Source of the DNA: Streptomyces rimosus
GTDB lineage: Bacteria; Actinomycetota; Actinomycetes; Streptomycetales; Streptomycetaceae
DNA: 64,000 nt
Reading direction: 5' to 3'
Assembly: GCF_008704655.1 (NCBI RefSeq)
Contig: NZ_CP023688.1
Location: 8,621,001 to 8,685,000 of the forward strand
The translations under genes were made by a program, and so were the position numbers. This document shows, in pieces, positions 32,496-42,051 of this stretch. The number at the start of each line of letters is the position of its first letter. Position 1 is the stretch's first letter. A model generated the notes under the pieces. It searched no databases. It was not told where the DNA came from and was given only the letters and a program-made list of their open reading frames with translations.

Positions 32496-33398
32496 ATGGC
32501 GGACGTGACCGTGATCGGCACCGGTGTGATCGGCTCGGGTGTGATCCGGGCCTGCGCCGCGGCCGGCCTGGAGGTGGCGGTGTGGAACCGCACCGAGCGG
32601 CGCGCCCGGGACGTGGCGGCCGAGAGCCCGCGGATCCGGGTCCACCCCACCGCGGCCGGGGCGATCGGCGCGTCCCGGACCACCCTGCTGTGTCTGCTCA
32701 ACTACCCGGTCACCCACCAGGTGCTGGAGGAATCCGGCGCCGACCTGACCGGGCGGCTGGTCGTCCAGCACTCCAGCGGCGTGCCGGAGAGCGTCGGGCC
32801 GCTCCAGGACCGGGTGACCGGCGCCGGGGGCCGCTACATGGAGGCGGCCATCCTCAACTACCCGGACGCCATCGGCACCGACGCCTGCTTCACCGTCTAC
32901 GGCGGGGCGCCGGAGGACTTCGCCGAGCTGGGCCCGGTGACCAAGGCGATGTCCGGCCACCAGGTGCACCTGCACGCCGAACCGCGCTACGCGAAGGCGT
33001 ACCACGTCGTGGCCAGCGCCTTCTACTACGCGTTCGTCAGCGGCTTCCTTGAGTGCGCGGCGATCGCCGAGCACATCGGGGTGCCTCTCGGCGCGTTCGC
33101 CGACTCGGTGCCGCTGTACGACCCGGGCTTCGAGAACACCGTACGGGTCGGCCTCGACCTGATCGAACGCGGCGACTACCACTTCGAGCAGGCCCCGCTG
33201 ACCACCCACATCGACGTCCTGGAGAACCTCACCGGAGCGGCCGAGAGCGCCGGGATCGACGCCTCGTACCTCAAGGCCCTGCGCGACCGGGTGCGCACCG
33301 CGCTGGACCAGGGCCACCGGCGCGAGCACATCGCCATCCTCACCGAACAGTTCCGTGCCCGCCGGGGCGCCGCCCCACGCCCGATGGAGGGCGCGTGA
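32496..33398 (+). CDS. Imine reductase-like NAD(P)H oxidoreductase
   Basis: 300 aa. An N-terminal Rossmann fold (VIGTGVIGSGVIRA, then VWNRTERRARDV) and a C-terminal helical domain match the 6-phosphogluconate-dehydrogenase/imine reductase superfamily. Imine reductases reduce C=N bonds with NADPH and occur in natural-product clusters. In this context it probably reduces a cyclic or linear imine made by the NRPS/PKS line, but which intermediate is unclear because no reductive release domain is present. It starts 1 bp after the methyltransferase stop, and its own stop overlaps the next start (GTGA). Confidence 0.85.
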   Translation: MADVTVIGTGVIGSGVIRACAAAGLEVAVWNRTERRARDVAAESPRIRVHPTAAGAIGASRTTLLCLLNYPVTHQVLEESGADLTGRLVVQHSSGVPESVGPLQDRVTGAGGRYMEAAILNYPDAIGTDACFTVYGGAPEDFAELGPVTKAMSGHQVHLHAEPRYAKAYHVVASAFYYAFVSGFLECAAIAEHIGVPLGAFADSVPLYDPGFENTVRVGLDLIERGDYHFEQAPLTTHIDVLENLTGAAESAGIDASYLKALRDRVRTALDQGHRREHIAILTEQFRARRGAAPRPMEGA

Positions 33399-35323
33399 CG
33401 GGCGGCGGCCGGGCGGGGGAGGGCGCGGTCGCGCTCTTCCGGCAGCGGGCGCGATCGGTGCCCGGGCGCGCCGCGCTGGAGTACCCCGGCGGCCGGCTGA
33501 CCTACGCCGAACTGGACGGCCGGGCCCGCGCCCTGGCCGCCGAACTGGCCCTGGCCGGAGTGCGGCCGGGCGACACCGTCGGCGTCACGATGGAGCGCTC
33601 GCCGCTGCTGCCCGTGGCGGTGCTGGCGCTCTGGACGGCGGGCGGCGCCTATGTGCCGCTGCCGGCCTCGTACCCGGCCGCACGCAACCGGGCGGTGCTC
33701 CGGGAGGCCGGGGTACGGACGGTGCTCACCGACCGGGAGCCGGACCCCGACGTGCTGTCCGGCTCCGCCGGGGACGCCGTGACCTGCGTACGCCTGACGG
33801 ACCGCACACTACGGGCGCCCGCACGCCCACCCGCGCCGACCGCCCAGCCCGGCCACGCCGCCGGTCCCGAAGACCTCGCCTACGTCCTGCACACCTCGGG
33901 TTCGTCCGGCGCGCCCAAGGGCGTACGGATACCGCACCGTGCGGTGGTCAACCTCGCGTGCGGGCTCCAGCACGTCTACGGCGACCTGGACGGCGCGCGG
34001 GTGCTGCAGTTCGCGCCGTTCACCTTCGACGTGTGGATCTGGGAGCTGGCCATGAGCCTGCTCAGCGGCGGCACCCTCGTCGTCCCGCGCGCCGACGTGC
34101 CCCTGCACGGGCCCGAACTCAGCCGGATATTACGTGAGTTGCACATCAGTCACCTCTCCGGCGCCGCCTCGCTGGTGGCGACGCTGCCGGAGGAGGAGCC
34201 CATCCCCGTCACCACCCTGACCTCCGGCGGTGAGCCGCTGCCCGAGTACCTGGTACGGCGCTGGGGCGGCCGGGTGCGCCTGTTCAACGCGTACGGGCCG
34301 ACCGAGGCGGGCGTCTGCGCCACCATGGGCCGCTGCCGCCCCGGACAGGGCACCCCGGGCATCGGGCACCCGCTGCCCGGCGTCTCCGTACACCTCCTGG
34401 ACGAGCGGGGAACCCCCGTACCGGACGGGGAACCCGGCGAGGTCCACATCGGCGGCCCCGGCGTCGGACTCGGCTACCTCGACCGCCCGGCGGAAACCCG
34501 GCGCCACTTCGTCCCCGACCGCTTCGCGGCGGACCGTCCCGGCCGCCTGCTCTACCGCACCGGCGACCTGGCCCGCCGCCTCCCGGACGGCTCCTACCTG
34601 TTCCTCGGGCGGATCGACGCGCAGCTCAACGTCCGCGGCTACCGCATCGAGCCCGGCGAGGTGGAGGCGGCCCTGCTGCGCCACCCGGACGTCACCGCGG
34701 CCGCCGTGACCGCGACGCGCGGCGCGCCCGACGGCTCCGTACCGCCGCCGGGACCGGACGGCCCGCCGCCCGTCGGCGGCACCGACCGGCTCACCGCGTA
34801 CGTGCAAGCCGCCCCCGGCACCACGGTCACCGGCGCCGCGCTGCGCCGGCACCTGGCCGCGCTGCTGCCCGCCCACCTGGTGCCGTCGTCCTTCGTCCTC
34901 GTGGACCGGCTGCCGCTCACCGCGCACGGCAAGATCGACCGTACGGCCCTGGCGCCGCCCGCGGTACGGCGGTGCACCCCGCAGACCAGGCGCGACACCA
35001 CCGGCCCCGGGCGGGAACGGGACGTGGCGGAGCTGGTGGCCACCGTGCTGGGCCTGGCCGAGGTGGCCCCCGACGACGACTTCGCCGACCTCGGCGCCAC
35101 CTCGCTCGACATGATCCGCATCCAGGCGGCCGTCACCGCGCGCTGGGGCACCCGGCTGGCCGCTGCCGACCTGATGGACGCCCGCACGGTGCGGCGACTG
35201 GCCGCGCTCCTCGACCGTACGCGCAACGGCGCCCGGGGCGCGGGCACCGCACCGCCCGGCGCCGCGCGCGCTCCCGGGCATCCTCTACCGGCCGTACGCA
35301 CGGTGAAAGGCGGATTCAAGTGA
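33395..35323 (+). CDS. NRPS loading protein, adenylation and carrier domains
   Basis: 642 aa, A-T with no condensation domain. The A domain shows HTSGSSGAPKG, FNAYGPTEAG, YRTGDLARR and HGKIDR. The carrier has LGATSLDM with pantetheine Ser570. The pocket begins FDVW-I-W with an Asp at the first Stachelhaus position, as for alpha-amino acids; I do not assign the substrate. It should load one amino acid and hand it to the KS of the next protein. Start GTG at 33395 overlaps the imine reductase stop and its own stop overlaps the PKS start. Codon 246 is TTA, the only such in-frame codon I spotted in this operon. Confidence 0.93.
   Translation: MTGGGRAGEGAVALFRQRARSVPGRAALEYPGGRLTYAELDGRARALAAELALAGVRPGDTVGVTMERSPLLPVAVLALWTAGGAYVPLPASYPAARNRAVLREAGVRTVLTDREPDPDVLSGSAGDAVTCVRLTDRTLRAPARPPAPTAQPGHAAGPEDLAYVLHTSGSSGAPKGVRIPHRAVVNLACGLQHVYGDLDGARVLQFAPFTFDVWIWELAMSLLSGGTLVVPRADVPLHGPELSRILRELHISHLSGAASLVATLPEEEPIPVTTLTSGGEPLPEYLVRRWGGRVRLFNAYGPTEAGVCATMGRCRPGQGTPGIGHPLPGVSVHLLDERGTPVPDGEPGEVHIGGPGVGLGYLDRPAETRRHFVPDRFAADRPGRLLYRTGDLARRLPDGSYLFLGRIDAQLNVRGYRIEPGEVEAALLRHPDVTAAAVTATRGAPDGSVPPPGPDGPPPVGGTDRLTAYVQAAPGTTVTGAALRRHLAALLPAHLVPSSFVLVDRLPLTAHGKIDRTALAPPAVRRCTPQTRRDTTGPGRERDVAELVATVLGLAEVAPDDDFADLGATSLDMIRIQAAVTARWGTRLAAADLMDARTVRRLAALLDRTRNGARGAGTAPPGAARAPGHPLPAVRTVKGGFK
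34130..34132 (+). promoter_or_regulatory. TTA leucine codon in A-T gene (possible bldA control)
   Basis: The 246th codon of the A-T gene, in frame within SRILRELHIS, is TTA. In Streptomyces this codon is rare and read by the developmentally controlled bldA tRNA. It sits in a core biosynthetic gene and would block the whole translationally coupled line before bldA expression. Confidence 0.8.
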
Positions 35324-38300
35324 CCGCAGCGCGCAGCGAGCCGGCGGGCGGGGACGGCGGGCCCGTGACGCCGTCCGGCAGCGGGCCCGCAGCCTCGTCC
35401 GACCGTGACCCGCAGGCCGTACCGGACCCCGCGCCCGGGCCCGGCCCCGCCCGGCGGGAGACCGATGTCGCGGTCGTCGGCATCGCCTGCCGCTTCCCCG
35501 GCGCCACCGGCCCGGACGAGTTCTGGAGCATGATCACCGAAGGGCGGCGCGGCATCGGGGAACTGACCCCCGAGCAGCTGGCCGAGGCGGGCGCCGGGCC
35601 CGCGCGCCTGGCCGACCCCGCGCTGGTGCCCGCCGCGGGCATCCTCTGGGACGCCGACCGGTTCGACTCCGCGTTCTTCGGCTACTCCGCGCGCGAGACC
35701 GCCGTCATGGACCCCCAGCAGCGGATGTTCCTGGAAGCCGCCTGGCACGCCCTCGACGACACCGGCCACGACCCCGAACGGTTCCCCGGACGCGTCGGCG
35801 TCTACGCGGGCCAGACCGTCGGCACCCACCGCACCCCGGACAGCTCCGTCTTCCTCGGCACCTCGGCGGACCTGCTGATGGCCGCGGACGACAAGGACTT
35901 CCTGCCGACCCGCGCCGCCTACAAACTGGGCCTGACCGGGCCCGCGTTCGCCGTGCAGGCGGCCTGCTCCACCTCGCTGGTCGCCGTCCACGTCGCCTGC
36001 CGGGCGCTGGCGGCGGGCGACTGCGACCTGGCGCTGGCCGGGGGCGTGTCCTGGTCGCCGTGGCGCCGTCAGGGCTATCTGCGCCGCGCGGGCGGCGTCT
36101 GGTCGGCCGACGGATACGTCCGCTGCTTCGACCGGGACGCCTCGGGCTTCGTCTCCGGCGACGGGCTGGGCATCGTGGCCCTGCGCCCCCTCGCCGACGC
36201 CCGCGCCGACGGCGACCGCATCTACGCCGTGATCAAGGGCAGCGCCGTCAACAACGACGGCAACGACAAACTGAGTTACGCCGCGCCCGGCGTCCCCGGG
36301 CAGCAGGCCGTCATCGAAGCGGCACTGCGGGACGCCGCCGTCCACCCGGACAGCATCGGATACGTCGAGGCGCACGGCACGGCCACCGCGCTGGGTGACG
36401 CCATCGAGGTCACCGCCCTGACCCGCGCCTACCGCGCGGCCGGCGCCACCGGCCGCGGCACCTGCCGGCTGGGCTCGGTGAAGGCCAACATCGGACACGC
36501 CGACGCCGCCGCCGGGGTGGCCGGGTTCATCAAGGCCGCCCTCATGGTCCGCCACGGCCGCATCCCGCCCAGCCCGAACGCCCCGTTCCACCCCAACCCC
36601 GACATCGACTTCGCCACCGGCCCGTTCGTGCCCGCCGTGACGGCGGAGGACTGGCCGCGTACGTCGGCGCCCCGCCGCGCCGCGGTCAGCGCCTTCGGAG
36701 TCGGCGGCACGAACGCCCACGTCATCCTCCAGGAACCGCCCCCGGCCCGGCCGCCCGCGCCCGCCCGGCCCTGGCAGCTGCTGGCCTGGTCGGCGCGCGA
36801 CGAGCGGGGGCTCGACGCGATGGCCGCCGCGCACCCCCGTACGCTGCGCGGCCTGCGCGACGAGGAGTTCGCCGACTACGCCCGCACCCTGGCCGTCGGG
36901 CGGCGCCGGCTGCCGCTGCGCCGCGCCGTGGTCCTGCGCGACCGCGCCCACGCGCTCACGGAATCCGCCTTCCGTACGGAAGCGGCGCTGCCGCGCGAAG
37001 GGCGCGCGGGCGAGGTGGCGTTCGTCTTCCCGGGCGGCGGTTCGCAGTACCCGGGGATGGGATGCGGGCTGTACCGCGACGAACCGGTGTTCCGGGAGGC
37101 CGTGGACACCTGCCTGCGGCTGCTGCCCGACCGGGAGGCGGCCCGGCGCCTGCGCGCCTGGTGGCCCGCCGGGCCCGGCACGGAGTCCGCGGCGGACACC
37201 CCGCCGGACGCCGACAACGATCCGCGCGTGGCGATGCCCGCCGTCTTCATCACCGAGATCGCCGTGGCCCGGCTGCTCGGCTCCTTCGGCGTGACGCCCA
37301 CCGTCCTGATGGGCCACAGCCTCGGCGAGTACGCCGCCGCCCACCTCGCGGGCGTGCTGTCCCTGCCGGACGCGCTCACCCTCGTCAGCAGCAGGGGCCG
37401 GCTGCTGTCCGGCATCGACAACGGGGCCATGCTGGTCGTCCGCGCCGACGCCCGCGACCTCGAAGCCTTCCGCGGCGACGGCGTCTGCCTCGCGGTGGTC
37501 AACGGCCCCGACGCCTGTGTCCTGTCCGGGCCCGCGCCCCGCATCGAGACGGCGCGCCGCCGCCTGACCGCGCAGGGCATCGCCTGCAACGTCCTGCAAC
37601 TGGCCACCGCCGCGCACTCCGCGCTCGTCGAGCCGGTGCTCGGCGCCTTCCGCGACGTGGTGCGCGGCATCGCCCTGGACCGGCCGACCGTACCGCTGAT
37701 CTCCAACGTCACCGGCACCGCCGACGCCGACTTCACCGACCCCGAGTACTGGGTCGGTCACCTCCGGGAGACCGTCCGCTTCGACCTCGGGCTCGCCTGC
37801 CTGCGCGACCACGACCCGCGCGTCCTCCTCGAAGCGGGTCCCGGCACCACCCTGACCACGCTCGCCCGTACGCAGGGCCTCGACCGCGGCGTGCCCGCCA
37901 TGCGGCACCCGCTGGAGGGACGCGACGACCGCGAGGTGCTGCTGACCGCGCTCGCCCGCACCTGGGAAGCGGGCATCGACGTCGATCTGGCCGCGCTGTG
38001 GCCGACGCCCGGCCCGCGGGTGCCCGCGGCGGCGTACCCCTTCGCGCCCACGCGGCACCGACCGGCGGCGGCTGTTGCTCCGACACTGGACCAGGCAGCC
38101 GGGCCCTGGTACGGGATCGCCTGGCAGCGCGACCTCGCACCGGAACCGGTCCGTACGGGTACGGAAGTCACCGGCCACCGCTGGGTGCTCCTCCACGACG
38201 GCACCCCGACCGCCGACGCGCTGCGCCGCCAACTCGCCGATCAGGGCGCTTCGTTGACCACCGTCCTGCCGGACAGCGGCGTCGCGCGGCACGGTCACGA

Positions 38301-39933
38301 CCTGGACGGCGAACGGACCGTCGCCCTCGACCCGTGCGCACCCGACCAGTACGCCAAAGCCATCGAGACCGCCGGGGGAGGCCCCGGCCTCCCGCTGCGG
38401 ATCGTCAGCACCTGGAACGGGGCGCCGTCCCACGCCACCTGCCCGCCGCTGAGCGACCTCGCCGGACTGGCCCGCGCGCTCGCGACACCGGCGGACGGCA
38501 CCGAACTGTGCCTGGTCACCCGAGGGGCGCTGGAGATCACCGGCAGCGAGGACCTTGACCCCTGGGCAGCGCTCACGGTCGGCGCGGCGGGCGCGCTGCG
38601 CGCGGAACTGGGTGATGCCGCGACCGTACGGGTGGTGGACATCGACGGGCGGGGCGCGGCGGCCGACGGCGGACCCGCGGCTCGCGATCTGGCCCGCGAC
38701 CTCCTGCGCGAATTCACCCGACCGGCGGAATCCGGACCGGTCGGGCTGCGTGCCGGCCGCCGCTGGCTGCGCCGGTTCGAGCCGCTCCGTACGCCACCCG
38801 TGGCCAACGGAACGGCTCTCCGGGACGGCGGGTGCTATCTGATCACCGGCGGTACGGGCGGCATCGGACGGCTGCTCGCCGGGCACCTGCTCCGCGACCA
38901 CCACGCCCGCGTCGTCCTCCTCGGCCGCGACCCGGACGCGGTGCGCGCCACGGCGGACGAACTGTCGGAGCTGCCCGGCGAACTCCTCGCCGTCAGCGCC
39001 GACATCACCGACGCCGCGCGGACCCGCGATGTGCTGCGCGAGGCGCTGCGGCGCTTCGGCGGCCTGGACGGCGTCGTCCACGCGGCCGGTGTGCCGGCGG
39101 GCGGCCTGGCCCAGCTGCTGACCCCGGACACGGTGGCGGAGGCGCTGGCGGCCAAGACCACCGGCACCGTCACCCTCGCCGACGCCCTCCGCGAGACCGG
39201 CGCCCGGCCGGACTTCGTGCTGCTCTTCTCCTCCCTGGCGGCGTTCTCGCAGGCCCCCGGCCTGTCCTGCTACGGCGCGGCCAACGCTTTCCTGGACACG
39301 TACGCGCACGCCGCGGCCCGTATCGAGGGCCCAGCGGTTCTCGCCGTGAACTGGGACCGCTGGAACGGCGTCGGCATGGGGCGGGAAGGCGAGCGGCGGC
39401 AGCGCGCGCTAAGGAGCGGGGCACCGTTGGGCGGGCTGGAACCGGCCGATGCGCTGGCCGCGTTCGAGCGGTGCCTCGGTGCGCTGTCGCTCGGGCAGGT
39501 GGTCGTTTCCGTACTGCCGCCGGATACGGTCACCGGCCCGCCCGGAAGGGATGACGCTGGGCGGGACGGCGGCGCCGAGCCGCAGGCCGATGGCGGTGAG
39601 CAGCCCGACGAGGCGCTGGAGACCTCGCTCGCCGGCCCCGCCACCACCACATGGAGCCCCCTCGAACGCGAAGTCCTGCGCATCTGGCAGGACGTGCTCG
39701 GCAACGAGGAAGGCATCGGCCTGCACGACGACTTCTTCGCCCTCGGCGGGCACTCCCTGGCCGCCCTCCAGGTCGTCCAGCGCTGCCAGGACAGCTTCGG
39801 CGTGGACCTGTCCGTCAAAACGGTGTTCCTCGCGCCGACCGTCTCGCTCCTGGCCGCGGAACTGGAGGCGGCGCGCGGTGCGGCCGTACCCGGAACCGAA
39901 GGCCCCGCCCCCGAGCGGAAGGACCCCGTATGA
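35320..39933 (+). CDS. Type I PKS module KS-AT-KR-ACP
   Basis: 1537 aa. The KS has AACSTS (Cys216), EAHGTATALGD and NIGHADAAAG. The AT has GHSLGEY (Ser667); the extender-specificity motif reads TAAHS, neither HAFH nor YASH, so the extender unit is uncertain but malonyl is likeliest. The KR has GGTGGIG and SSLAAF with Tyr1318 and Asn, so it should be active. The ACP has LGGHSLA (Ser1479). There is no DH, ER or TE. It should extend the aminoacyl unit from the A-T protein by one ketide and reduce it to a beta-hydroxy group. GTG start at 35320 overlaps the A-T stop, and its stop overlaps the thioesterase-P450 start (ATGA). Confidence 0.95.
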   Translation: MTAARSEPAGGDGGPVTPSGSGPAASSDRDPQAVPDPAPGPGPARRETDVAVVGIACRFPGATGPDEFWSMITEGRRGIGELTPEQLAEAGAGPARLADPALVPAAGILWDADRFDSAFFGYSARETAVMDPQQRMFLEAAWHALDDTGHDPERFPGRVGVYAGQTVGTHRTPDSSVFLGTSADLLMAADDKDFLPTRAAYKLGLTGPAFAVQAACSTSLVAVHVACRALAAGDCDLALAGGVSWSPWRRQGYLRRAGGVWSADGYVRCFDRDASGFVSGDGLGIVALRPLADARADGDRIYAVIKGSAVNNDGNDKLSYAAPGVPGQQAVIEAALRDAAVHPDSIGYVEAHGTATALGDAIEVTALTRAYRAAGATGRGTCRLGSVKANIGHADAAAGVAGFIKAALMVRHGRIPPSPNAPFHPNPDIDFATGPFVPAVTAEDWPRTSAPRRAAVSAFGVGGTNAHVILQEPPPARPPAPARPWQLLAWSARDERGLDAMAAAHPRTLRGLRDEEFADYARTLAVGRRRLPLRRAVVLRDRAHALTESAFRTEAALPREGRAGEVAFVFPGGGSQYPGMGCGLYRDEPVFREAVDTCLRLLPDREAARRLRAWWPAGPGTESAADTPPDADNDPRVAMPAVFITEIAVARLLGSFGVTPTVLMGHSLGEYAAAHLAGVLSLPDALTLVSSRGRLLSGIDNGAMLVVRADARDLEAFRGDGVCLAVVNGPDACVLSGPAPRIETARRRLTAQGIACNVLQLATAAHSALVEPVLGAFRDVVRGIALDRPTVPLISNVTGTADADFTDPEYWVGHLRETVRFDLGLACLRDHDPRVLLEAGPGTTLTTLARTQGLDRGVPAMRHPLEGRDDREVLLTALARTWEAGIDVDLAALWPTPGPRVPAAAYPFAPTRHRPAAAVAPTLDQAAGPWYGIAWQRDLAPEPVRTGTEVTGHRWVLLHDGTPTADALRRQLADQGASLTTVLPDSGVARHGHDLDGERTVALDPCAPDQYAKAIETAGGGPGLPLRIVSTWNGAPSHATCPPLSDLAGLARALATPADGTELCLVTRGALEITGSEDLDPWAALTVGAAGALRAELGDAATVRVVDIDGRGAAADGGPAARDLARDLLREFTRPAESGPVGLRAGRRWLRRFEPLRTPPVANGTALRDGGCYLITGGTGGIGRLLAGHLLRDHHARVVLLGRDPDAVRATADELSELPGELLAVSADITDAARTRDVLREALRRFGGLDGVVHAAGVPAGGLAQLLTPDTVAEALAAKTTGTVTLADALRETGARPDFVLLFSSLAAFSQAPGLSCYGAANAFLDTYAHAAARIEGPAVLAVNWDRWNGVGMGREGERRQRALRSGAPLGGLEPADALAAFERCLGALSLGQVVVSVLPPDTVTGPPGRDDAGRDGGAEPQADGGEQPDEALETSLAGPATTTWSPLEREVLRIWQDVLGNEEGIGLHDDFFALGGHSLAALQVVQRCQDSFGVDLSVKTVFLAPTVSLLAAELEAARGAAVPGTEGPAPERKDPV

Positions 39934-41942
39934 CCGGCGTATCCGCCCGCGAACCCGCAGCGGGCCGCACCGACGCCTCCCGGTGGCTGCTGCGCCGCCG
40001 GGTGCTGTCGGACCCCGCGCTGCGGCTGATCTGCTTCCCGCACGCCGGGGGCGCCGCGACCTTCTTCCACGGGTGGCAGGACCGGGTACCGGCCGGTACC
40101 GAGGTCGGCGCGGTCTGCTATCCGGGGCGGCAGAACCGGATCGCCGAGCCGCCGCTCACCTCCATGGACGACCTCGCCGACCAGGCGCACGCGGCGCTGC
40201 GCGGGCTGCTCGACCGCCCGCTGGCGCTCTTCGGGCACAGCATGGGCGCGGTCGTCGCGTATGAGGTGGCCGTGCGGCTCGCCGAACGCGACGGCACCGC
40301 ACCGGTGGCCCTGCTGGTGTCCGGGCACGGCGCCCCGTATCTGTGCGTGGCCGGGCCGCCGCCGGACACCGCGGCGGACGACCGGGAGATCGCCGAGCTG
40401 GCGATGGCCGCCGACCCGGCGCTGCGCGGCTCGCCCCAGCTGCTGGACCTGGTCATGCCGGTGCTCCGCGCCGACCACGCGCTGCTCCGCGCCTACCGGC
40501 CCGTACGCACCCCGCGGATCACCGCGCCGATCGTCGCCTACCGTGGCGCGGACGACCCCAGGGCGAGCGAGGACGACATGTGGTCCTGGCGCGCGATGAC
40601 CGGCGCCGCCTTCCGGCTCCGTACGCTGCCCGGCAACCACTTCTACCTGGCCACCGAGGAGGCCGGGCTGGTGGCCGATGTCATGGACGCCTGTCGGGGC
40701 GGTGCGAACGGCGCCGCCGGAAGCACCGCGACCGGCCCGGCCACCGCCTCCGCCGTACCGCTGTTCGTACGCCGCTCCGGCGCCTGCCCCTTCGACCCGG
40801 CGGAGGACTTCGCCCGGCTGCGCGCCGAGCGGCCCGTGGTCCGCACCACCTTGCCGACCGGGGCCCGCGCCTGGATGGTCACGCGCTACGCCGACGCCCG
40901 CCGCGTCATCGCCGACCAGCGGCGCTTCAGCTCCCGGGCCGCCGTGAACGGCCCGGTGCCGCCCCCGGAACCGCCCGAAGGCTTTCCGCCGCCGCGGCCC
41001 GGCGTCTTCTACACGTACGAGCCCGAGGAGCACGGCCGCATCCGCCGGATGCTCACCCCGGAGTTCAGCGCCCAGCGTGCCCGCGTCCTGGAGCCGCGCG
41101 CGGAAACCCTGGCCGACCGGCACCTCGACGCCATCGAGCGGGCCGGGCCGCCCGCCGACCTGATCGCCGACTTCGTGCTGCCGGTGCCCCGGCTGCTGTT
41201 CCTGGAACTGCTGGGCGTGCCCCTCCAGGACGCCGGGCGCCTCCACCACGACCTGGCGCTCCTGCACGACTTCCACCCCATCCACGAGGCGCAGGCGGGA
41301 GCGTTCCGCCGGCTCGACGCGTACCTGCGGGAACTGGTGGAAACCGCACGCGCCACACCCGGCGACAACGTCCTGGGCCACCTGGTCGCCGCGCACGGCG
41401 CCGAGCTGAGCGACGACGAACTCGCCGGAATCGCCTGCCAGTTGCTGCTGGCCGGATACGCGACGATCGCCGGCACCCTGGGCCTGTCCCTGCTCGCCCT
41501 GATCCTCGACCCCGTACAGGCGGAGCTGGTGCGCGACGGGCGCGCCCGGCCCGACCGGATGGCCGAGGAACTGATCCGCCACCTGTCGGTGGTGACCTTC
41601 GGCAAGGTCTTCCAGGCGAAGGAGGACGTCACGATCGCGGACCAGGACATCGCGGCGGGCGAGTACGTGCTGTGCCATCTGCCGTCCGCCAACCGCGATC
41701 CGGCGCTGGCCGACGGCCTCGACCGCCTCGACGTCACCCGTGAGCCGACGCCCCACCTCGCCCTCGGCCACGGCGCGCACCACTGCCTGGGCGCCGAACT
41801 GGCCCGGATGGAACTGCGGGTCTGCGTGCCCCGTGTCCTGCGGCGGCTGCCGGGTCTGCGCTTGCGCGTCCCCGTCGAGGAGCTGCGCTTCACACCACTG
41901 AACGCCGCGTACGGAGTGGAATCCCTGCCGGTCGCCTGGTGA
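39930..41942 (+). CDS. Type II thioesterase fused to cytochrome P450
   Basis: 670 aa, one uninterrupted frame. Residues 1 to about 245 are a type II thioesterase (ICFPHAGGAATFF, GHSMGA with Ser104, GNHFYL near its end), which normally edits or releases carrier-bound acyl groups. A short Ala/Gly/Thr linker leads to a P450 at about 273-670 with ELIR, and a heme loop LGHGAHHCLG (Cys619) where the usual Phe is Leu. Its I-helix AGYATI lacks the usual acid. Fusion suggests oxidation and hydrolysis of the same carrier-bound intermediate. It starts inside the PKS stop (ATGA). I know no standard family with this architecture. It ends just before the terminator at 41969-42006. Confidence 0.9.
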   Translation: MTGVSAREPAAGRTDASRWLLRRRVLSDPALRLICFPHAGGAATFFHGWQDRVPAGTEVGAVCYPGRQNRIAEPPLTSMDDLADQAHAALRGLLDRPLALFGHSMGAVVAYEVAVRLAERDGTAPVALLVSGHGAPYLCVAGPPPDTAADDREIAELAMAADPALRGSPQLLDLVMPVLRADHALLRAYRPVRTPRITAPIVAYRGADDPRASEDDMWSWRAMTGAAFRLRTLPGNHFYLATEEAGLVADVMDACRGGANGAAGSTATGPATASAVPLFVRRSGACPFDPAEDFARLRAERPVVRTTLPTGARAWMVTRYADARRVIADQRRFSSRAAVNGPVPPPEPPEGFPPPRPGVFYTYEPEEHGRIRRMLTPEFSAQRARVLEPRAETLADRHLDAIERAGPPADLIADFVLPVPRLLFLELLGVPLQDAGRLHHDLALLHDFHPIHEAQAGAFRRLDAYLRELVETARATPGDNVLGHLVAAHGAELSDDELAGIACQLLLAGYATIAGTLGLSLLALILDPVQAELVRDGRARPDRMAEELIRHLSVVTFGKVFQAKEDVTIADQDIAAGEYVLCHLPSANRDPALADGLDRLDVTREPTPHLALGHGAHHCLGAELARMELRVCVPRVLRRLPGLRLRVPVEELRFTPLNAAYGVESLPVAW

Positions 41943-41968
41943 GCGCGGACGCCCGCACGGCCGCACGG

Positions 41969-42006
41969 CGCAGCCCTTCGCACCGGGGAACGGGCGAAGG
42001 GCTGCG
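41969..42006. terminator. Bidirectional terminator ending the NRPS/PKS island
   Basis: CGCAGCCCTTCGC (41969-41981) and GCGAAGGGCTGCG (41994-42006) form a perfect 13-bp stem with a 12-nt loop. It lies between the convergent thioesterase-P450 gene and the small secreted protein gene. Confidence 0.8.
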
Positions 42007-42051
42007 GGCCGATACGGCCGGGTGTGCGTGGTGGAACCGGGCGGCGTGTGG

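Noticed and set aside
34972..35319. Upstream start of the PKS frame
   Set aside because: That stretch is the A-T carrier domain in another frame; the GTG at 35320 overlaps the A-T stop as in the rest of the operon.
34639..39309. 1556-codon open frame antisense to the PKS gene
   Set aside because: The opposite strand encodes clear KS, AT, KR and ACP domains. High GC with few stops makes long antisense frames common, and this one has no recognisable motif.
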